A stretch of 64,000 nucleotides of DNA from Pectobacterium aroidearum (GCF_041228105.1 NZ_CP166097.1:1488001-1552000); one strand, 5' to 3'; counted from the first letter of the stretch, positions 9,812 through 21,449 are shown. Translations and numbers: made by a program. The notes: a model not told the origin generated them from the letters alone.

Positions 9812-10978
9812 ATGAAAATAGCGATTAGCGGAACAGGATATGTCGGTTTATCGAATGGATTATTATTGGCACAACAGCATCAGGTTGTAGCGTTAGATAT
9901 TGTGGCTGAAAAAGTGGCGATGTTGAATCAACGCAAATCGCCGATTAATGACGCCGAGATTGAGCGTTTTTTACAACACGAAACGCTGAATTTTTCCGCT
10001 ACGCTGGATAAGCATGAAGCGTATGCCGATGCGCAGTTCGTGATTATCGCTACGCCGACAGATTACGATCCACACACTAACTATTTCAACACGTCGTCGG
10101 TAGAGGCGGTCATTCGCGATGTACTGGCGATTAACCCACAGGCCATTATGGTGATTAAATCGACGGTGCCTGTTGGTTTCACCGAGAAAATCAGCCAGCA
10201 GTTGGATACCGATAACATCATTTTTTCGCCCGAGTTTTTGCGCGAAGGAAAGGCGTTGTACGACAACCTTTACCCGTCGCGGATTGTCGTGGGTGAGCGG
10301 TCGGAAAGAGCCCGTTTTTTCGCTAACCTATTGATGGAGTGTGCATTAAAAAAAGATATTCGCGTACTGTTTACCGACCCGACAGAGGCCGAGGCGATAA
10401 AACTGTTTGCGAATACCTTCCTGGCGATGCGTGTCGCCTACTTTAATGAATTGGACAGCTATGCTGAATCGCTGGGGTTGAATACCCGGCAGATTATTGA
10501 AGGTGTGTGCCTCGATCCGCGTATTGGCAACTACTACAACAATCCTTCTTTCGGCTACGGCGGCTACTGTTTGCCGAAGGATACCCGGCAGCTTTTGGCT
10601 AACTATCGTACTGTTCCGAATAACCTTATCAAGGCTATCGTGGACGCTAACCATACGCGGAAAGACTTCATTGCCGATACGATTATCCGGCGCCATCCGA
10701 AAACTGTCGGCGTTCATCGCCTCATCATGAAAGCGGGGTCGGATAATTTTCGCTTTTCTTCCATTCAGGGCATTATGAAAAGAATAAAAGCGAAAGGAAT
10801 CAATGTCGTGGTTTATGAACCTGGGATTGATGATGATGATTTTCTGGATTTCCCCGTCATTCACCAACTCGACAGTTTCAAACAACAGTGTGACATTATT
10901 ATTACCAACCGCTATGCCGACGAATTAAAAGATGTAATAGGAAAGGTTTATACAAGGGACTTATTTGGTGAGGATTGA
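9812..10978 (+). CDS. ugd: UDP-glucose 6-dehydrogenase
   Basis: Ugd oxidises UDP-glucose twice with NAD to UDP-glucuronate, the precursor used by ArnA for L-Ara4N. The 388-residue protein starts with the Rossmann motif [11 protein letters not shown], has the central [11 protein letters not shown] segment and the FSPEFLREG motif, and shows the catalytic cysteine at 253 in [10 protein letters not shown]. Length matches E. coli Ugd. It lies upstream of arnB on the same strand but separated by about 210 bases with a separate PmrA-like site, so the two are likely independent units in one pathway. Confidence 0.97.
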   Translation: MKIAISGTGYVGLSNGLLLAQQHQVVALDIVAEKVAMLNQRKSPINDAEIERFLQHETLNFSATLDKHEAYADAQFVIIATPTDYDPHTNYFNTSSVEAVIRDVLAINPQAIMVIKSTVPVGFTEKISQQLDTDNIIFSPEFLREGKALYDNLYPSRIVVGERSERARFFANLLMECALKKDIRVLFTDPTEAEAIKLFANTFLAMRVAYFNELDSYAESLGLNTRQIIEGVCLDPRIGNYYNNPSFGYGGYCLPKDTRQLLANYRTVPNNLIKAIVDANHTRKDFIADTIIRRHPKTVGVHRLIMKAGSDNFRFSSIQGIMKRIKAKGINVVVYEPGIDDDDFLDFPVIHQLDSFKQQCDIIITNRYADELKDVIGKVYTRDLFGED

Positions 10979-11112
10979 TTTCTTGTCGTAAATCAATAAA
11001 TCGACATTTCGCTATTCGCGAAAAGTTCATTTTTTCATTGTAATTAATTATGTCTTCTTGCCGCTTTGTGATGTTGTGCGGTTTATCTGTGATTTTATGA
11101 TTGTCGCAATAA

Positions 11113-11129
11113 ATTAAGGTTGGCTTAAG
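11113..11129 (+). promoter_or_regulatory. PmrA-like box of the arn operon
   Basis: ATTAAG, GTTGG, CTTAAG: two half sites spaced by five bases, matching the PmrA (BasR) pattern (C/T)TTAAG-N5-(C/T)TTAAG except for the first base. A -10-like TAGACT follows 11 bases later at 11141, and arnB starts 62 bases after the box. PmrA control of arn operons is well established in related bacteria. Confidence 0.75.
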
Positions 11130-11190
11130 GCTTCATTATTTAGACTGCTTAATGATGATTTGTCGCCATTATTTATTTTGGGAATACGTT

Positions 11191-12339
11191 ATGACGGATT
11201 TTTTGCCTTTTTCCCGCCCAAGTATGGGCGAAGAGGAAATTGCTGCCGTGGCGGAGGTATTACGTTCCGGCTGGATAACTACAGGGCCAAAATGTCAGCA
11301 ATTAGAACAGGCGTTTTGCCAGCAGGTCGGTTGCCGACAGGCGATTGCGGTTAGCTCTGCGACGGGGGGGATGCACGTTACGCTGATGGCGCTTGGCATT
11401 GGCCCCGGCGACGAAGTGATTACGCCGTCCCAGACCTGGGTTTCGACCGTCAATATGATTACGCTCCTGGGGGCGGAACCGGTGATGGTGGACGTGGACC
11501 GGCATACTCTGATGGTGCGACCGCAGGATATCGAGGCGGCTATCACACCGAAAACCAAGGCGATTATTCCCGTGCACTATGCCGGTGCGCCAGCCGATCT
11601 GACGGCGCTGCGTGCTCTGAGCGAACGCTATGGCATTCCGCTGATTGAGGATGCGGCGCATGCCGTGGGTACGCAGTATCGCGATGAGTGGATCGGCGCG
11701 CGTGGAACCGCCATTTTCTCGTTTCACGCGATTAAAAATATCACCTGTGCGGAAGGTGGCATGGTGGTGACGGACGACGAGGCTCTTGCTGAACGCATAC
11801 GTAGCCTGAAGTTTCACGGGCTGGGCGTTGATGCGTTCGACAGGCAGCGACAGGGGCGCAAGCCACAGGCTGAAGTGGTAACGCCGGGGTTTAAATACAA
11901 TCTGGCGGATATCAATGCGGCGATTGCGCTGGTGCAACTGGATAAGCTCCCGGCGATCAACGCCCGCCGTCAGCAGCTTGCCGCTCGTTATCTTACCCAA
12001 CTGCGTTCGCTGCCGCTCCAGCCGCTGGCTGTTCCCGATTATCCCCATCTGCACGCCTGGCATCTCTTTATGGTGCGCGTGGATGAAACGCGGTGCGGCA
12101 TCTCGCGCGATGGCCTGATGGCGGCACTGCAAACGCACGGCATTGGCACCGGACTGCATTTCAGAGCGGTGCACACGCAGAAATATTACCGTGAGCGTTA
12201 TCCCCATTTGCACCTGCCGGAAACGGAGTGGAATTCGGCGTCGCTGATGACGCTGCCGCTGTTCCCCGATATGCAGGACAACGATGTCGATCGCGTTGTC
12301 GCGGCGCTAACCTCGATTCTGGAGTCTGTTCGTGATTGA
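11191..12339 (+). CDS. arnB: UDP-Ara4O aminotransferase ArnB
   Basis: PLP enzyme that transfers an amino group from glutamate to UDP-4-keto-arabinose, giving UDP-L-Ara4N. The 382-residue protein belongs to the DegT/DnrJ/EryC1 family: [12 protein letters not shown] near the start, [20 protein letters not shown], and the PLP-binding lysine at 182 in [14 protein letters not shown] chose the ATG at 11191 over one at 11152 because it has a GGGAATACGTT upstream region and gives the family length and [10 protein letters not shown] start. It is the first gene of arnBCADTEF, directly behind a PmrA-like box. Confidence 0.97.
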   Translation: MTDFLPFSRPSMGEEEIAAVAEVLRSGWITTGPKCQQLEQAFCQQVGCRQAIAVSSATGGMHVTLMALGIGPGDEVITPSQTWVSTVNMITLLGAEPVMVDVDRHTLMVRPQDIEAAITPKTKAIIPVHYAGAPADLTALRALSERYGIPLIEDAAHAVGTQYRDEWIGARGTAIFSFHAIKNITCAEGGMVVTDDEALAERIRSLKFHGLGVDAFDRQRQGRKPQAEVVTPGFKYNLADINAAIALVQLDKLPAINARRQQLAARYLTQLRSLPLQPLAVPDYPHLHAWHLFMVRVDETRCGISRDGLMAALQTHGIGTGLHFRAVHTQKYYRERYPHLHLPETEWNSASLMTLPLFPDMQDNDVDRVVAALTSILESVRD

Positions 12340-13315
12340 TGACATCAAAAATGTGTCTGTTGTAATTCCCGTTTATAACGAAGAAGAGAGCCTGCCGGTG
12401 CTGATTGAACGCACGCTGGCGGCCTGTCGGCAGATCGGTAAACCCTGGGAAATTATTCTGGTTGATGACGGTAGTAGCGATCGCTCGGCGGAACTGCTGA
12501 CTGAGGCGGCGAGCGACCCGGAAAAGCACATTATTGCCGTATTGCTGAACCGTAACTATGGTCAGCACTCGGCCATCATGGCTGGATTCCAGCAAGCGGT
12601 AGGCGATGTGGTCATTACGCTGGATGCCGATTTGCAAAACCCGCCGGAGGAAATTCCACGGCTGGTGGAGTATGCCGCGCAAGGCTATGACGTGGTCGGC
12701 ACTGTGCGAGCCAACCGGCAGGATTCGCTATTCCGCAAACTGGCCTCGAAAACCATCAACATGATGATCCGGCGTTCGACTGGGAAATCTATGGCGGATT
12801 ACGGCTGTATGCTGCGTGCTTATCGTCGCCACATCGTCAGCGCGATGCTGCACTGCCATGAACGCAGCACCTTTATTCCTATTCTGGCCAACACCTTTGC
12901 GCGGAAAACCATTGAGATCGACGTGATGCACGCCGAACGCGAATTCGGCACGTCCAAATACAGTTTTCTGAAGCTGATTAACCTGATGTACGACCTGCTG
13001 ACCTGCCTGACGACGACGCCGCTGCGCATACTCAGCCTGATTGGCAGCGTCGTTGCGCTGTCGGGTTTCCTGTTGGCGCTGCTGTTGATCGGCCTGCGTT
13101 TGTTCTTAGGGGCGGAGTGGGCGGCAGAGGGCGTGTTCACGCTGTTTGCCGTGCTGTTCATGTTTATCGGCGCGCAGTTCGTCGGGATGGGGCTATTGGG
13201 GGAATACATTGGTCGTATCTATACCGATGTGCGTGCCCGGCCACGCTATTTTGTGCAAAAAACAGTGAGCGCGGCAACGCCACTGACCACCAGTTTACGG
13301 GATGAAGAAGAATGA
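12332..13315 (+). CDS. arnC: Undecaprenyl-phosphate Ara4FN transferase ArnC
   Basis: Inner-membrane family 2 glycosyltransferase that moves formylated Ara4N from UDP to undecaprenyl phosphate on the cytoplasmic side. Of 327 residues, the N-terminal catalytic half has [20 protein letters not shown] near residue 49 and [12 protein letters not shown] near 93. Two C-terminal transmembrane segments (about 235-260 and 268-292) follow. The start is GTG at 12332, which overlaps the end of arnB by eight bases and indicates coupled translation. Confidence 0.97.
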   Translation: MIDDIKNVSVVIPVYNEEESLPVLIERTLAACRQIGKPWEIILVDDGSSDRSAELLTEAASDPEKHIIAVLLNRNYGQHSAIMAGFQQAVGDVVITLDADLQNPPEEIPRLVEYAAQGYDVVGTVRANRQDSLFRKLASKTINMMIRRSTGKSMADYGCMLRAYRRHIVSAMLHCHERSTFIPILANTFARKTIEIDVMHAEREFGTSKYSFLKLINLMYDLLTCLTTTPLRILSLIGSVVALSGFLLALLLIGLRLFLGAEWAAEGVFTLFAVLFMFIGAQFVGMGLLGEYIGRIYTDVRARPRYFVQKTVSAATPLTTSLRDEEE

Positions 13316-15330
13316 AAGCGATCGTATTTGCCTACCATGATATCGGCTGCGTCGGCCTTGAGGCGTTAAAGCTTGCCGGTTATGAGATTCAGGCGGTGTT
13401 CACGCACAGCGATGCACCGGGTGAGAACCACTTCTATGCGTCAGTGGCGAAAGCGGCAGCCGAGATGGATGTGCCAGTGTTCGCACCGGAAGACGTTAAC
13501 CATCCGCTCTGGGTGAACCGTATTCGGGAACTGGCACCGGATGTGATTTTTTCCTTCTATTACCGCACGCTGTTAAGCGACGATATTCTTCAGTTGCCGT
13601 CGTTTGGCGCATTCAATCTGCATGGGTCGCTGCTGCCGCGCTACCGTGGGCGGGCACCGGTGAATTGGGTACTGGTGAACGGTGAAACGCAGACGGGCGT
13701 GACGCTGCACAAGATGGTGTCACGCGCCGATGCTGGCGATATCGTTGCCCAGTCCGTGGTGGCGATTGACGATGAAGACACCGCGCTGACGCTGCATGGA
13801 AAATGTCGAACTGCCGCTGCGGTTTTACTGGCACAACAACTCCCGCTGATCCGCTCGCGTGAGATTATGCTGACGCCGCAGGATGAGAGTCAGGCTAGCT
13901 ATTTCGGACGTCGTACCGCGGCAGACGGGCTGATCGATTGGCAAAAAAGCGCTCGTGAGATCAACAATCTGATCCGCGCGGTGACGGAGCCGTATCCGGG
14001 CGCGTTTACGTTCCTCGGCGAGCGCAAAGTGGTTATCTGGCGTGCCCGCGTGCTGAAAAACGACAGTGTGAAAGCGAATGGCGTGAAGCAGGAACCAGGC
14101 TCGATTATCTCGACATCGCCGCTGGTCGTATGCTGCGGTGAAGGCGCACTTGAGATCGTCAGCGGACAGAGCGAGTCCGGGTTGTATATGTCGGGTAGCC
14201 GACTGGCGGCGGAAATGGGCATGGTGCCACAGGCGAAACTGGGTAACCTTGCCAGCCGTGTGCAACGACGCCGCACGCGCGTCCTGATCCTCGGCGTGAA
14301 CGGTTTTATCGGTAATCACCTGACCGAACGCCTGCTGCGCGACGATCGCTATGAAATTTACGGACTTGATATCAGTTCGGATGCCATCGCCCGTTTTCTT
14401 GGCGATCCGCGTTTCCATTTTGTGGAAGGCGATATCAGCATTCATAACGAATGGATCGAATATCACATCAAGAAATGCGATGTCATTTTGCCGCTGGTGG
14501 CGATTGCAACGCCTATCGAATACACCCGTAATCCACTGCGCGTGTTTGAGCTGGATTTTGAAGAAAACCTGAAAATCGTGCGCGACTGCGTGCGCTACAA
14601 CAAACGTATTGTCTTCCCGTCCACCTCAGAAGTGTACGGCATGTGTGATGACAAAGAGTTTGATGAAGACACCTCACGCCTGATTGTCGGGCCGATCAAC
14701 AAGCAGCGCTGGATTTACTCTGTGTCCAAGCAACTGCTGGATCGGGTGATTTGGGCGTACGGCGCGAAAAATGGCCTGCGTTTCACGTTGTTCCGTCCGT
14801 TTAACTGGATGGGGCCGCGTCTGGATACGCTGGACGCCGCGCGAATCGGCAGTTCTCGCGCCATTACTCAACTGATTCTCAATCTGGTGGAAGGATCGCC
14901 GATCAAGCTGGTGGACGGCGGAGCACAGAAACGCTGCTTTACCGACATTCACGATGGTATTGAGGCGTTGTTCCGTATTATTGAAAACCGCAACGGTCAG
15001 TGTGACGGGCAGATTATCAACATCGGCAATCCGCACAATGAAGCCAGTATCCGCGAACTGGGCGATATGCTGCTGACCAGCTTTAATGCCCACCCGCTGC
15101 GCGATCGCTTCCCGCCGTTCGCCGGATTCATTGAAGTGGAAAGCAGCAGCTATTACGGCAAAGGGTATCAGGATGTGGCGCATCGCACGCCGAGCATTCG
15201 TAACGCCAAACGGCTGCTGGAATGGGAACCGACGGTGAAGATGGAGCAAACCGTCGCGGAAACGCTGGACTATTTCCTGCGTACCGTTGATCCCCAGCAC
15301 GCCGATAACGTCACGGATACGCAGGGATGA
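13312..15330 (+). CDS. arnA: Bifunctional UDP-glucuronate decarboxylase/UDP-Ara4N formyltransferase ArnA
   Basis: A 672-residue fusion enzyme. The N-terminal domain (about 1-305) is a 10-formyl-THF-dependent transferase with [19 protein letters not shown] near 100, holding the Asn-His catalytic pair. The C-terminal domain (about 316-672) is an SDR-type dehydrogenase starting [15 protein letters not shown], with SEVYG and IYSVSKQ carrying active-site residues, that decarboxylates UDP-glucuronate to UDP-Ara4O. Both active sites look intact and the length is close to E. coli ArnA. It overlaps arnC by four bases. Confidence 0.97.
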   Translation: MKAIVFAYHDIGCVGLEALKLAGYEIQAVFTHSDAPGENHFYASVAKAAAEMDVPVFAPEDVNHPLWVNRIRELAPDVIFSFYYRTLLSDDILQLPSFGAFNLHGSLLPRYRGRAPVNWVLVNGETQTGVTLHKMVSRADAGDIVAQSVVAIDDEDTALTLHGKCRTAAAVLLAQQLPLIRSREIMLTPQDESQASYFGRRTAADGLIDWQKSAREINNLIRAVTEPYPGAFTFLGERKVVIWRARVLKNDSVKANGVKQEPGSIISTSPLVVCCGEGALEIVSGQSESGLYMSGSRLAAEMGMVPQAKLGNLASRVQRRRTRVLILGVNGFIGNHLTERLLRDDRYEIYGLDISSDAIARFLGDPRFHFVEGDISIHNEWIEYHIKKCDVILPLVAIATPIEYTRNPLRVFELDFEENLKIVRDCVRYNKRIVFPSTSEVYGMCDDKEFDEDTSRLIVGPINKQRWIYSVSKQLLDRVIWAYGAKNGLRFTLFRPFNWMGPRLDTLDAARIGSSRAITQLILNLVEGSPIKLVDGGAQKRCFTDIHDGIEALFRIIENRNGQCDGQIINIGNPHNEASIRELGDMLLTSFNAHPLRDRFPPFAGFIEVESSSYYGKGYQDVAHRTPSIRNAKRLLEWEPTVKMEQTVAETLDYFLRTVDPQHADNVTDTQG

Positions 15331-16220
15331 CGCGCGTTGGCCTGCGAATTGATGTCGATACCTGGCGCGGTACGCGGGACGGCGTGCCCGCGCTGCTGAA
15401 GGTGCTGGCGGAGTTCGATATTCAGGCGAGTTTCTTTTTTAGCGTCGGTCCGGACAACATGGGGCGCCACCTGTGGCGTCTGCTGCGCCCACGCTTTTTA
15501 TGGAAGATGCTGCGCTCCAGCGCGGCATCGCTCTACGGCTGGGATATTTTGCTGGCGGGCACGGCGTGGCCGGGGCGTCATATTGGCGCACGGTTTGGCT
15601 CGTTAATCCGCCAGACGCACGACGCCGGGCATGAAGTGGGGTTACATGCCTGGGATCATCACGGCTGGCAGGCGAATGTCGCTCGTTGGTCGGATGCGCA
15701 ACTGGCCGCGCAGTTCCGTGAAGGCATGGACGCGCTGACGCCGATGCTGCCAGCGCCGGTACGCTGTTCTGCGGTGGCGGGTTGGCGAGCCGATCCGCGC
15801 GTCGTTGAGATGAAACAGCGCTGGGATCTGGACTATAACAGCGACTGTCGCGGCACCCGACCTTTTCGGCCTCGCCTGAAAAACGGTGAATTGGGTACTG
15901 TGCAGATCCCGGTTACGCTGCCGACCTACGATGAAGTCATTGGTGAGCGCGTGAGCGACGACGAATTCAACGACTTTATTCTTGAGGCGATCCAGCAGGA
16001 TCGTGGCGTGCCGGTCTACACCATCCATGCGGAAGTGGAAGGGGGCGTGAAGCTGGCGCTGTTTCGCCAGTTGCTGCTTCGAGCCCGTCAGCAGCACATC
16101 GAATTTTGTCCACTTTCCTCATTACTGCCTGATGACCGAGCGACGTTACCCGTCGGGCGAATTGTACGCGCGCCGTTTCCCGGACGGGAAGGGTGGCTTG
16201 GCGTGCAAACGGAAGAATAA
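15327..16220 (+). CDS. arnD: Undecaprenyl-phosphate-Ara4FN deformylase ArnD
   Basis: A NodB/polysaccharide-deacetylase-fold enzyme that removes the formyl group from undecaprenyl-phosphate-Ara4FN, trapping the lipid-linked sugar for export. The 297-residue protein begins [19 protein letters not shown], with the aspartates of the first metal motif. [15 protein letters not shown] near residue 100 supplies the histidine motif. It overlaps arnA by four bases (ATGA) and is followed by arnT after a 17-base gap. Confidence 0.96.
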   Translation: MTRVGLRIDVDTWRGTRDGVPALLKVLAEFDIQASFFFSVGPDNMGRHLWRLLRPRFLWKMLRSSAASLYGWDILLAGTAWPGRHIGARFGSLIRQTHDAGHEVGLHAWDHHGWQANVARWSDAQLAAQFREGMDALTPMLPAPVRCSAVAGWRADPRVVEMKQRWDLDYNSDCRGTRPFRPRLKNGELGTVQIPVTLPTYDEVIGERVSDDEFNDFILEAIQQDRGVPVYTIHAEVEGGVKLALFRQLLLRARQQHIEFCPLSSLLPDDRATLPVGRIVRAPFPGREGWLGVQTEE

Positions 16221-16237
16221 ATAAAGCAGGAGATAGC

Positions 16238-17908
16238 ATGGAAAAAGGCATGATAAAGCTGAAAAGTACCGTAATACTGGTGCTATTCGCTTTGCTCTAC
16301 CTGTTGCCGCTTAACGGCCGCTGGCTGTGGTCACCGGATGAAACGCGCTATGCGGAAATCAGCCGCGAGATGCTTCAGCGCGGTGATTGGATCGTGCCGC
16401 ATTTGCTGGACGTTCGCTACTTTGAGAAGCCTGTTGCAGGCTACTGGCTGAATAACATCAGTCAGTGGTTACTGGGTCATACCAATTTTTCCGTGCGCTT
16501 TGCCTCGGTATTTTCTACTGGCTTGAGCGCGCTGCTGGTGTTTTGGCTGGCGCTGCTGCTGTGGAAAAACCGGCGTACTGCGCTGCTGGCGGCGACGATC
16601 TATCTGACGTCACTGCTTGTGTATGGTATCGGCACGTACAGCGTACTTGATCCCATGGTGACGCTCTGGATGACGGCGGCGCTGTTCAGCCACGTGCTGA
16701 TTCAGCGCGCTACGCTGACGCGTGAACGGCTGATGGCCTGGGGACTGATGGGGCTGGCCTGCGGCATGGGGTTTATGACCAAAGGCTTTCTGGCGCTGGC
16801 CTTACCGGTTATCAGCGTGCTACCGGTAGCGCTGGCGCAAAAGCGGATTAAGGAATTGCTGCTGTTCGGGCCGCTGGCAATTGTTGTCGCGGTATTGCTG
16901 AGTGCGCCGTGGGCGCTGGCGGTGCATGCGCGAGAAGCCGATTACTGGCATTACTTCTTTTGGATTGAGCATATTCAGCGCTTTGCAGAAGACGACGCGC
17001 AGCATAACGCGCCGTTCTGGTATTACCTGCCAGTGCTGATTGTCGGCACATTCCCCTGGCTGGCGCTGCTGCCGGGTGCATTGCGCAGCGGTTGGACGGA
17101 ACGAAAGTCCTCCCCGGAACGGTTCCTTCTGCTGTGCTGGATGGTGATGCCGCTGCTGTTTTTCAGCATCGCCAAAGGCAAGCTGTTAACCTACATCCTG
17201 CCGTGCTTTGCGCCGCTGGCGCTGCTGATGGCGGCGTGGATTTCCGGGCTGGCCCCTGCGGTACACGACCGTCTCTTGCGCATCAATAGCTGGCTCAATC
17301 TTGCGTTCGGCAGTGTGCTGGCGCTCGCCGTTGCGGCGCTGGGCCTCGGTATCATCATGCCGCATCTCTATCAGTCAGGGGAAGGGTTGACCATCGTATC
17401 GGGTGTCGTCTGTTTTATCGGCTGGGTGGCTTTTGCCGCAGTCAGCCTGAAAAAGTCGCGATCGTGGGGCTATCTGGTGGCAGGCTGTCCGTTATTTTTG
17501 GCGCTGCTCGTCGGCGGGAGTATTCCGGCGAGCGTGGTCGATTCAAAGAATCCTCAAACTTTTATTCGTAGTCATCAGCCATTGCTTGAGGACAGCCGCT
17601 ATGTGCTGAGCGATGAAGTTGGGCTGGCTGCCGGGCTGGCGTGGGAGCTTAAACGTAGCGATATCACCTTATTTAAGGCACGGGGTGAGCTGAACTACGG
17701 GCTGAACTATGCGGATGCCGCCGATCGCTTTGTGGATGAGGGGGCTTTCCCTGCCTGGCTTGCTGAGAAACGGCGTAGCGGAAATGTTGCGCTGGTGCTG
17801 AAGATCGATAGAGATACCGATGAAGAATACCGCAACCTGCCTGCACCCGATCAGTTGAAAAAATCGCACCGCTACGTGCTGTTGTTTTATAAGCAGATAG
17901 CGCCATGA
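16238..17908 (+). CDS. arnT: Undecaprenyl-phosphate-Ara4N lipid A transferase ArnT
   Basis: Inner-membrane GT83 enzyme that transfers L-Ara4N from its lipid carrier to lipid A on the periplasmic face, lowering negative charge and giving polymyxin resistance. The 556-residue protein has about a dozen hydrophobic segments. An early periplasmic-loop motif, WSPDETRYAEISREML, includes the DE pair that is essential in this family, followed by YFEKPVAGYWLN. The ATG at 16238 is chosen over 16193 because CAGGAG precedes it and the longer form would start inside arnD. Confidence 0.96.
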   Translation: MEKGMIKLKSTVILVLFALLYLLPLNGRWLWSPDETRYAEISREMLQRGDWIVPHLLDVRYFEKPVAGYWLNNISQWLLGHTNFSVRFASVFSTGLSALLVFWLALLLWKNRRTALLAATIYLTSLLVYGIGTYSVLDPMVTLWMTAALFSHVLIQRATLTRERLMAWGLMGLACGMGFMTKGFLALALPVISVLPVALAQKRIKELLLFGPLAIVVAVLLSAPWALAVHAREADYWHYFFWIEHIQRFAEDDAQHNAPFWYYLPVLIVGTFPWLALLPGALRSGWTERKSSPERFLLLCWMVMPLLFFSIAKGKLLTYILPCFAPLALLMAAWISGLAPAVHDRLLRINSWLNLAFGSVLALAVAALGLGIIMPHLYQSGEGLTIVSGVVCFIGWVAFAAVSLKKSRSWGYLVAGCPLFLALLVGGSIPASVVDSKNPQTFIRSHQPLLEDSRYVLSDEVGLAAGLAWELKRSDITLFKARGELNYGLNYADAADRFVDEGAFPAWLAEKRRSGNVALVLKIDRDTDEEYRNLPAPDQLKKSHRYVLLFYKQIAP

Positions 17909-18246
17909 GTTATCTGCTGGTTGCTATCGTCTGCCTGCTGACCAGCCTGGGACAACTGTGCCAGAAACAGGCAGCGGAGTGCTGGCGGCGTTTGCCGCCA
18001 GATCGACGCCAGCGCGTGACGCTGGGATGGCTGATGCTGGCGGCTGTGTTGCTGGGTGTCGGGCTGCTGCTGTGGCTTGTGGTGTTGCAGCATATTCCGC
18101 TTGGCGTGGCGTACCCGCTGCTGAGCATCAATTTTGTTCTGGTTACGCTGCTGGCGCACTATTGGTTTGGTGAGCGTGTGGACAGACACCACTGGTGGGG
18201 CATTGCGCTGATTGTCACCGGTATCTATCTGATGCAGGGGGGATGA
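17905..18246 (+). CDS. arnE: Ara4N-phosphoundecaprenol flippase subunit ArnE
   Basis: A 113-residue membrane protein with four predicted helices, of the small multidrug resistance/EamA-like type. With ArnF it is thought to flip undecaprenyl-phosphate-Ara4N to the periplasmic side. The [25 protein letters not shown] stretch is typical. It overlaps arnT by four bases and meets arnF at an ATGATG junction. Confidence 0.94.
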   Translation: MSYLLVAIVCLLTSLGQLCQKQAAECWRRLPPDRRQRVTLGWLMLAAVLLGVGLLLWLVVLQHIPLGVAYPLLSINFVLVTLLAHYWFGERVDRHHWWGIALIVTGIYLMQGG

Positions 18247-18638
18247 TGGCGAGACGAGGCTATGTCTGGGCGCTGGGCAGCATTGTGTTAGCCAGTATTG
18301 CGCAGGTATTAATGAAAAGCGGGATGCTGGCACTGCCGAGTATCTCCATGACGCACTGGCCGTCACTCAGCACATTGATGGGCGGTTGGCCTGCGGTTGC
18401 GGTGTTCTGCGGGATGGTCTGCTACGGACTGTCGATGGTGTGCTGGTTCATGGTGCTGCGTTATCTGCCGTTAAGCCGCGCCTATCCACTGATTAGCCTG
18501 AGCTATGCGGTAGTGTATTTGGCGGCGGTTTTCCTGCCGTGGCTGAATGAGCCGATGAGCCTGCGTAAAAATCTCGGCGTTCTGATTATTATGCTGGGCG
18601 TTTGGCTGGTGACGCGTAACGCGCAGGCGGAGCGATAA
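18243..18638 (+). CDS. arnF: Ara4N-phosphoundecaprenol flippase subunit ArnF
   Basis: Partner of ArnE: 131 residues with four hydrophobic segments and the family pattern [26 protein letters not shown]. The start may be the ATG at 18243 or the adjacent one at 18246; both lie at the arnE stop, so translation is coupled. A longer frame open from 18195 would overlap arnE heavily and is unlikely. This is the last arn gene, only 28 bases from the convergent fbpC. Confidence 0.94.
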   Translation: MMARRGYVWALGSIVLASIAQVLMKSGMLALPSISMTHWPSLSTLMGGWPAVAVFCGMVCYGLSMVCWFMVLRYLPLSRAYPLISLSYAVVYLAAVFLPWLNEPMSLRKNLGVLIIMLGVWLVTRNAQAER

Positions 18639-18666
18639 ACCGCCTGAGCGCGCGGGTAGTGCGGGA

Positions 18667-19737
18667 TTATTGACTGAAGACGTGAGCGGTACCCGTGACG
18701 CTCAGGCTGACCTGTTGGCCGACAGCGAAAGCAGCGTGGCTGACGGTTTTCAGTTCAATGATCTCGGTTTCTGCGTGGTGGACGTGCAGCGTGAGCGTAG
18801 AGACGAAGCCGGAAAAATCAACTTTACGGATGGTTGCGCGAATCGTCGCTGCACGCTTTTCCCCCGCTCGGCCTATCTCTGTGCTATCAACCTCGACATC
18901 CTGAATCGCGATCTGCTCGGGTCTGAGCATGATCCGGGCTTTACCGCTGGCGATTGGGCGATCCACTGCGATGCGCCCAAGCAGGCAGTCAGCCTGACCG
19001 CCGTTAACCTGCGCATCGAGAATTAGCGTTTCGCCGAGGAAGGTCGCGATGTCTTCGCTGGCGGGCTGATGGTACAGCGTCCACGGCGAGCCGGATTGTG
19101 ACAGTTGACCGTCGCGCATCACGACGACGCGATCGGCAAAAGACAGCGCTTCCCCCTGATCGTGGGTTACCAGTATTGATGCCACGTTAGCCTGCTGCAA
19201 GACGTCCATCACCGCTTTACGCGTGGCGGCACGCAGGCCGGTGTCCAATGCGGAAAAGGGCTCATCCAGCAGCATTAATGCAGGGCGTTGTGCCAGCGCG
19301 CGAGCCAGTGCGACACGCTGCTGCTGACCGCCGGAAATCTCATGCGGCGAGTGCTTCTGTAAATGCGCGGGAAGGGAAACCAGCGCCATCAACTCTTCCA
19401 CGCGCTTTTGCTTTCCCGCCTTCGAGCCTTTCAGCCCAAAGGCGATGTTGTCCGCGATGCACAGATGCGGGAACAGCGCGCCATCCTGCGGGACATAGCC
19501 GATCCCTCGCTGATGGGCGGGGACGGAAAGCCCGTTATCGCAGAGCGTTTTCCCGTTCAGCGTGATGACGCCGATATCTGGTTTTTCAAACCCAGCAATC
19601 AGGCGCAGCAGCGTGGTTTTCCCTGAACCGGACGGGCCGACAATCGCCGTGCGGCGGCTGTTTTCTAACGTCAGATGAATGTCAGACAGCACGGTGCGCC
19701 CGTTAAAGCTTTTACTGACGCGATGAAGTTCCAACAT
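18667..19737 (-). CDS. fbpC: Ferric iron ABC transporter ATPase FbpC
   Basis: The ATP-hydrolysing subunit of a Fe(III) importer of the FbpABC/SfuABC type. In its 356 residues are Walker A GPSGSGKTT near 37, the Q-loop region PQDGALFPHL, the signature SGGQQQRVALARAL near 132, Walker B LMLLDEPFSALD and the switch histidine in LVTHDQGEA. The C-terminal third is a TOBE-like regulatory domain. The ATG at 19737 is chosen over the open frame from 19788, which would run into fbpB. It follows the permease gene with a two-base gap. Confidence 0.94.
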   Translation of the reverse strand: MLELHRVSKSFNGRTVLSDIHLTLENSRRTAIVGPSGSGKTTLLRLIAGFEKPDIGVITLNGKTLCDNGLSVPAHQRGIGYVPQDGALFPHLCIADNIAFGLKGSKAGKQKRVEELMALVSLPAHLQKHSPHEISGGQQQRVALARALAQRPALMLLDEPFSALDTGLRAATRKAVMDVLQQANVASILVTHDQGEALSFADRVVVMRDGQLSQSGSPWTLYHQPASEDIATFLGETLILDAQVNGGQADCLLGRIAVDRPIASGKARIMLRPEQIAIQDVEVDSTEIGRAGEKRAATIRATIRKVDFSGFVSTLTLHVHHAETEIIELKTVSHAAFAVGQQVSLSVTGTAHVFSQ

Positions 19738-19739
19738 GA

Positions 19740-21317
19740 TTACAGACCCGCCATTTTTTGTGATTGCGTGTAGAGAAACCAGGTCCACGGTAGCGACAGT
19801 AGGACCAGAATAAGCGCGTAGGGTGCCGCAGCGGGATAATCGATCTCACTGGTGAGCGCCCAAAAACCGGTTGCCAGCGTGCGGGTGCCGTTGGGGGCCA
19901 GCAGCAGCGTGGCGGTCAGTTCGTTAACGATCGCCAGAAAGACGAGCGTTGCACCTGTGGCAACGCCGGGCGCGGCCAGCCGAATCGTCACGGTCATCAG
20001 CGTCTGTAATGGCGAACGCCCCAGACTGGCCGCAACCTGCTCCAGCTCCACGGGTGCCTGTGCGATACCCGCGCGTAGATTAACCAGCGCCCGTGGCATA
20101 AACATCAGCAGGTAAGCCAGTAACACGGTGAATTCCGTCTGGTACAGCGGTCTGATGAGGTGAATGGTGGTGGTCACCAGCGCCAGCGCGACGACGATAC
20201 CCGGCAGAGAACTGGTGATGTAATTGCACCCTTCCAGAAACCGATACAGGCGGTTGGGGTGGCGAATCGTCAGCCAGGCCATTGGAATGGCCGCCAGCGT
20301 CGTCAGTACGGCACCGCTCAGGGCCAGCGTCATGGTCTGACGAAAGGCATCGAGCAGCTCGCGGCGCAGCCAGACGTCCCAGCCGCCAAACCACAGCCAG
20401 CGAGACAGCGTAATAAAAGGCACGCCGAGCGTGAGCAGCACCAATGTCACCAGTAACAGCAGTGCCAGTAGCAGCGGAAACGGCGACAGATGTTTTGGTG
20501 TGATAGCCTGCGGCGCGCCGGAACCGACATGTGCATAGCGCGTGACGCCGCGTACGCGGGCATCCGCACACAACAGAAACAGGCACAATAACGCCAGTAC
20601 GCCAGCCAGCATATTGGCCGCCGGGCCATTAAACGTTGACTGAAATTGATCGAAAATCGCGGTAGTAAACGTATCGAAACGGATCATGGCGAACAGACCA
20701 TATTCCGCGAGTAGATGTAGCGCAATCAGCAGCAGCCCGCCGCCGATAGCCAGCTTTAGCTGCGGCAGCACTACGCGGAAAAATACGGTCACGGGAGGCA
20801 CGCCCAGCGTAGCCGCGACATCTTCCAGCGCGGGGTTAAGCCGTCGCAGCGTCGCGGCACAGGGTAAATAGAGAAACGGTAAATAGGCGACGACGGATAA
20901 AAACACGCCGGCCGGTAGACCGTGCAAACCGGGAGCGGTGCTGATCCAGGCATAGCTTTGTACAAATGCGGGGATCGCCAGCGGCGCGGTGAGCAGCAGT
21001 GACCACAGGCGTCGGGCGGGCAGGGTGGTACGTTCCGTCAGCCAGGCCAGCAGTACGCCCAGAACCGTACAAATCGGCAGCGTCAGGGCAACCAGCAGCA
21101 CGGTGTTCGTCAGCAGTTCGCCCACGCGAGGGCGAAACAGCAGGGCGCGGGCTGTTTCCCAGCCGGTATCAATGCTGACGCCAATCACAAAGCCCAGCGG
21201 AACAAATCCCAGCAGGGATAATATCAGGGCGATGAGGGTAAGCAGCGCGACTGGCTTGCATAATGGCGAAGAGGGGGCGGTGAACGCAGTCGTTTCGCTG
21301 TAGCTAACGTTTGTCAT
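19740..21317 (-). CDS. fbpB: Ferric iron ABC transporter permease FbpB
   Basis: Inner-membrane permease of the Fe(III) importer. It is 525 residues from the ATG at 21317, with about twelve hydrophobic segments arranged as two tandem permease halves. Each half carries an EAA-type loop: [25 protein letters not shown] and [24 protein letters not shown]. Such fused double permeases are typical of FbpB/SfuB. The frame is open to 21380, but the shorter start gives the usual N-terminus. Two stem-loops lie between it and fbpA. Confidence 0.93.
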   Translation of the reverse strand: MTNVSYSETTAFTAPSSPLCKPVALLTLIALILSLLGFVPLGFVIGVSIDTGWETARALLFRPRVGELLTNTVLLVALTLPICTVLGVLLAWLTERTTLPARRLWSLLLTAPLAIPAFVQSYAWISTAPGLHGLPAGVFLSVVAYLPFLYLPCAATLRRLNPALEDVAATLGVPPVTVFFRVVLPQLKLAIGGGLLLIALHLLAEYGLFAMIRFDTFTTAIFDQFQSTFNGPAANMLAGVLALLCLFLLCADARVRGVTRYAHVGSGAPQAITPKHLSPFPLLLALLLLVTLVLLTLGVPFITLSRWLWFGGWDVWLRRELLDAFRQTMTLALSGAVLTTLAAIPMAWLTIRHPNRLYRFLEGCNYITSSLPGIVVALALVTTTIHLIRPLYQTEFTVLLAYLLMFMPRALVNLRAGIAQAPVELEQVAASLGRSPLQTLMTVTIRLAAPGVATGATLVFLAIVNELTATLLLAPNGTRTLATGFWALTSEIDYPAAAPYALILVLLSLPWTWFLYTQSQKMAGL

Positions 21318-21390
21318 ACGGCCTGTAGCTGCCTCGTCAGGACGATATTTTAAGACGGTGAAGCCGCTCTGAGCGGGCATTCAGGTAAGG

Positions 21391-21449
21391 ATTCATCAGG
21401 GTGCGAACGCCCTGATGAAAGGGGTTATGACATCTATGTGCTATAACCC
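21391..21449 (-). promoter_or_regulatory. Two stem-loops in the fbpA-fbpB gap
   Basis: TTCATCAGGG and CCCTGATGAA (21392-21419) form a 10-bp stem. A second hairpin of GGGTTAT/ATAACCC type spans about 21422-21449. Located between the binding-protein gene and the permease gene, they probably stabilise the fbpA message or weaken read-through, a common way to make more binding protein than permease. Confidence 0.55.

Noticed and set aside
11302..12213. Long minus-strand frame opposite arnB (303 codons)
   Set aside because: A shadow of arnB codon bias; the plus-strand product has full ArnB motifs and the minus product none.
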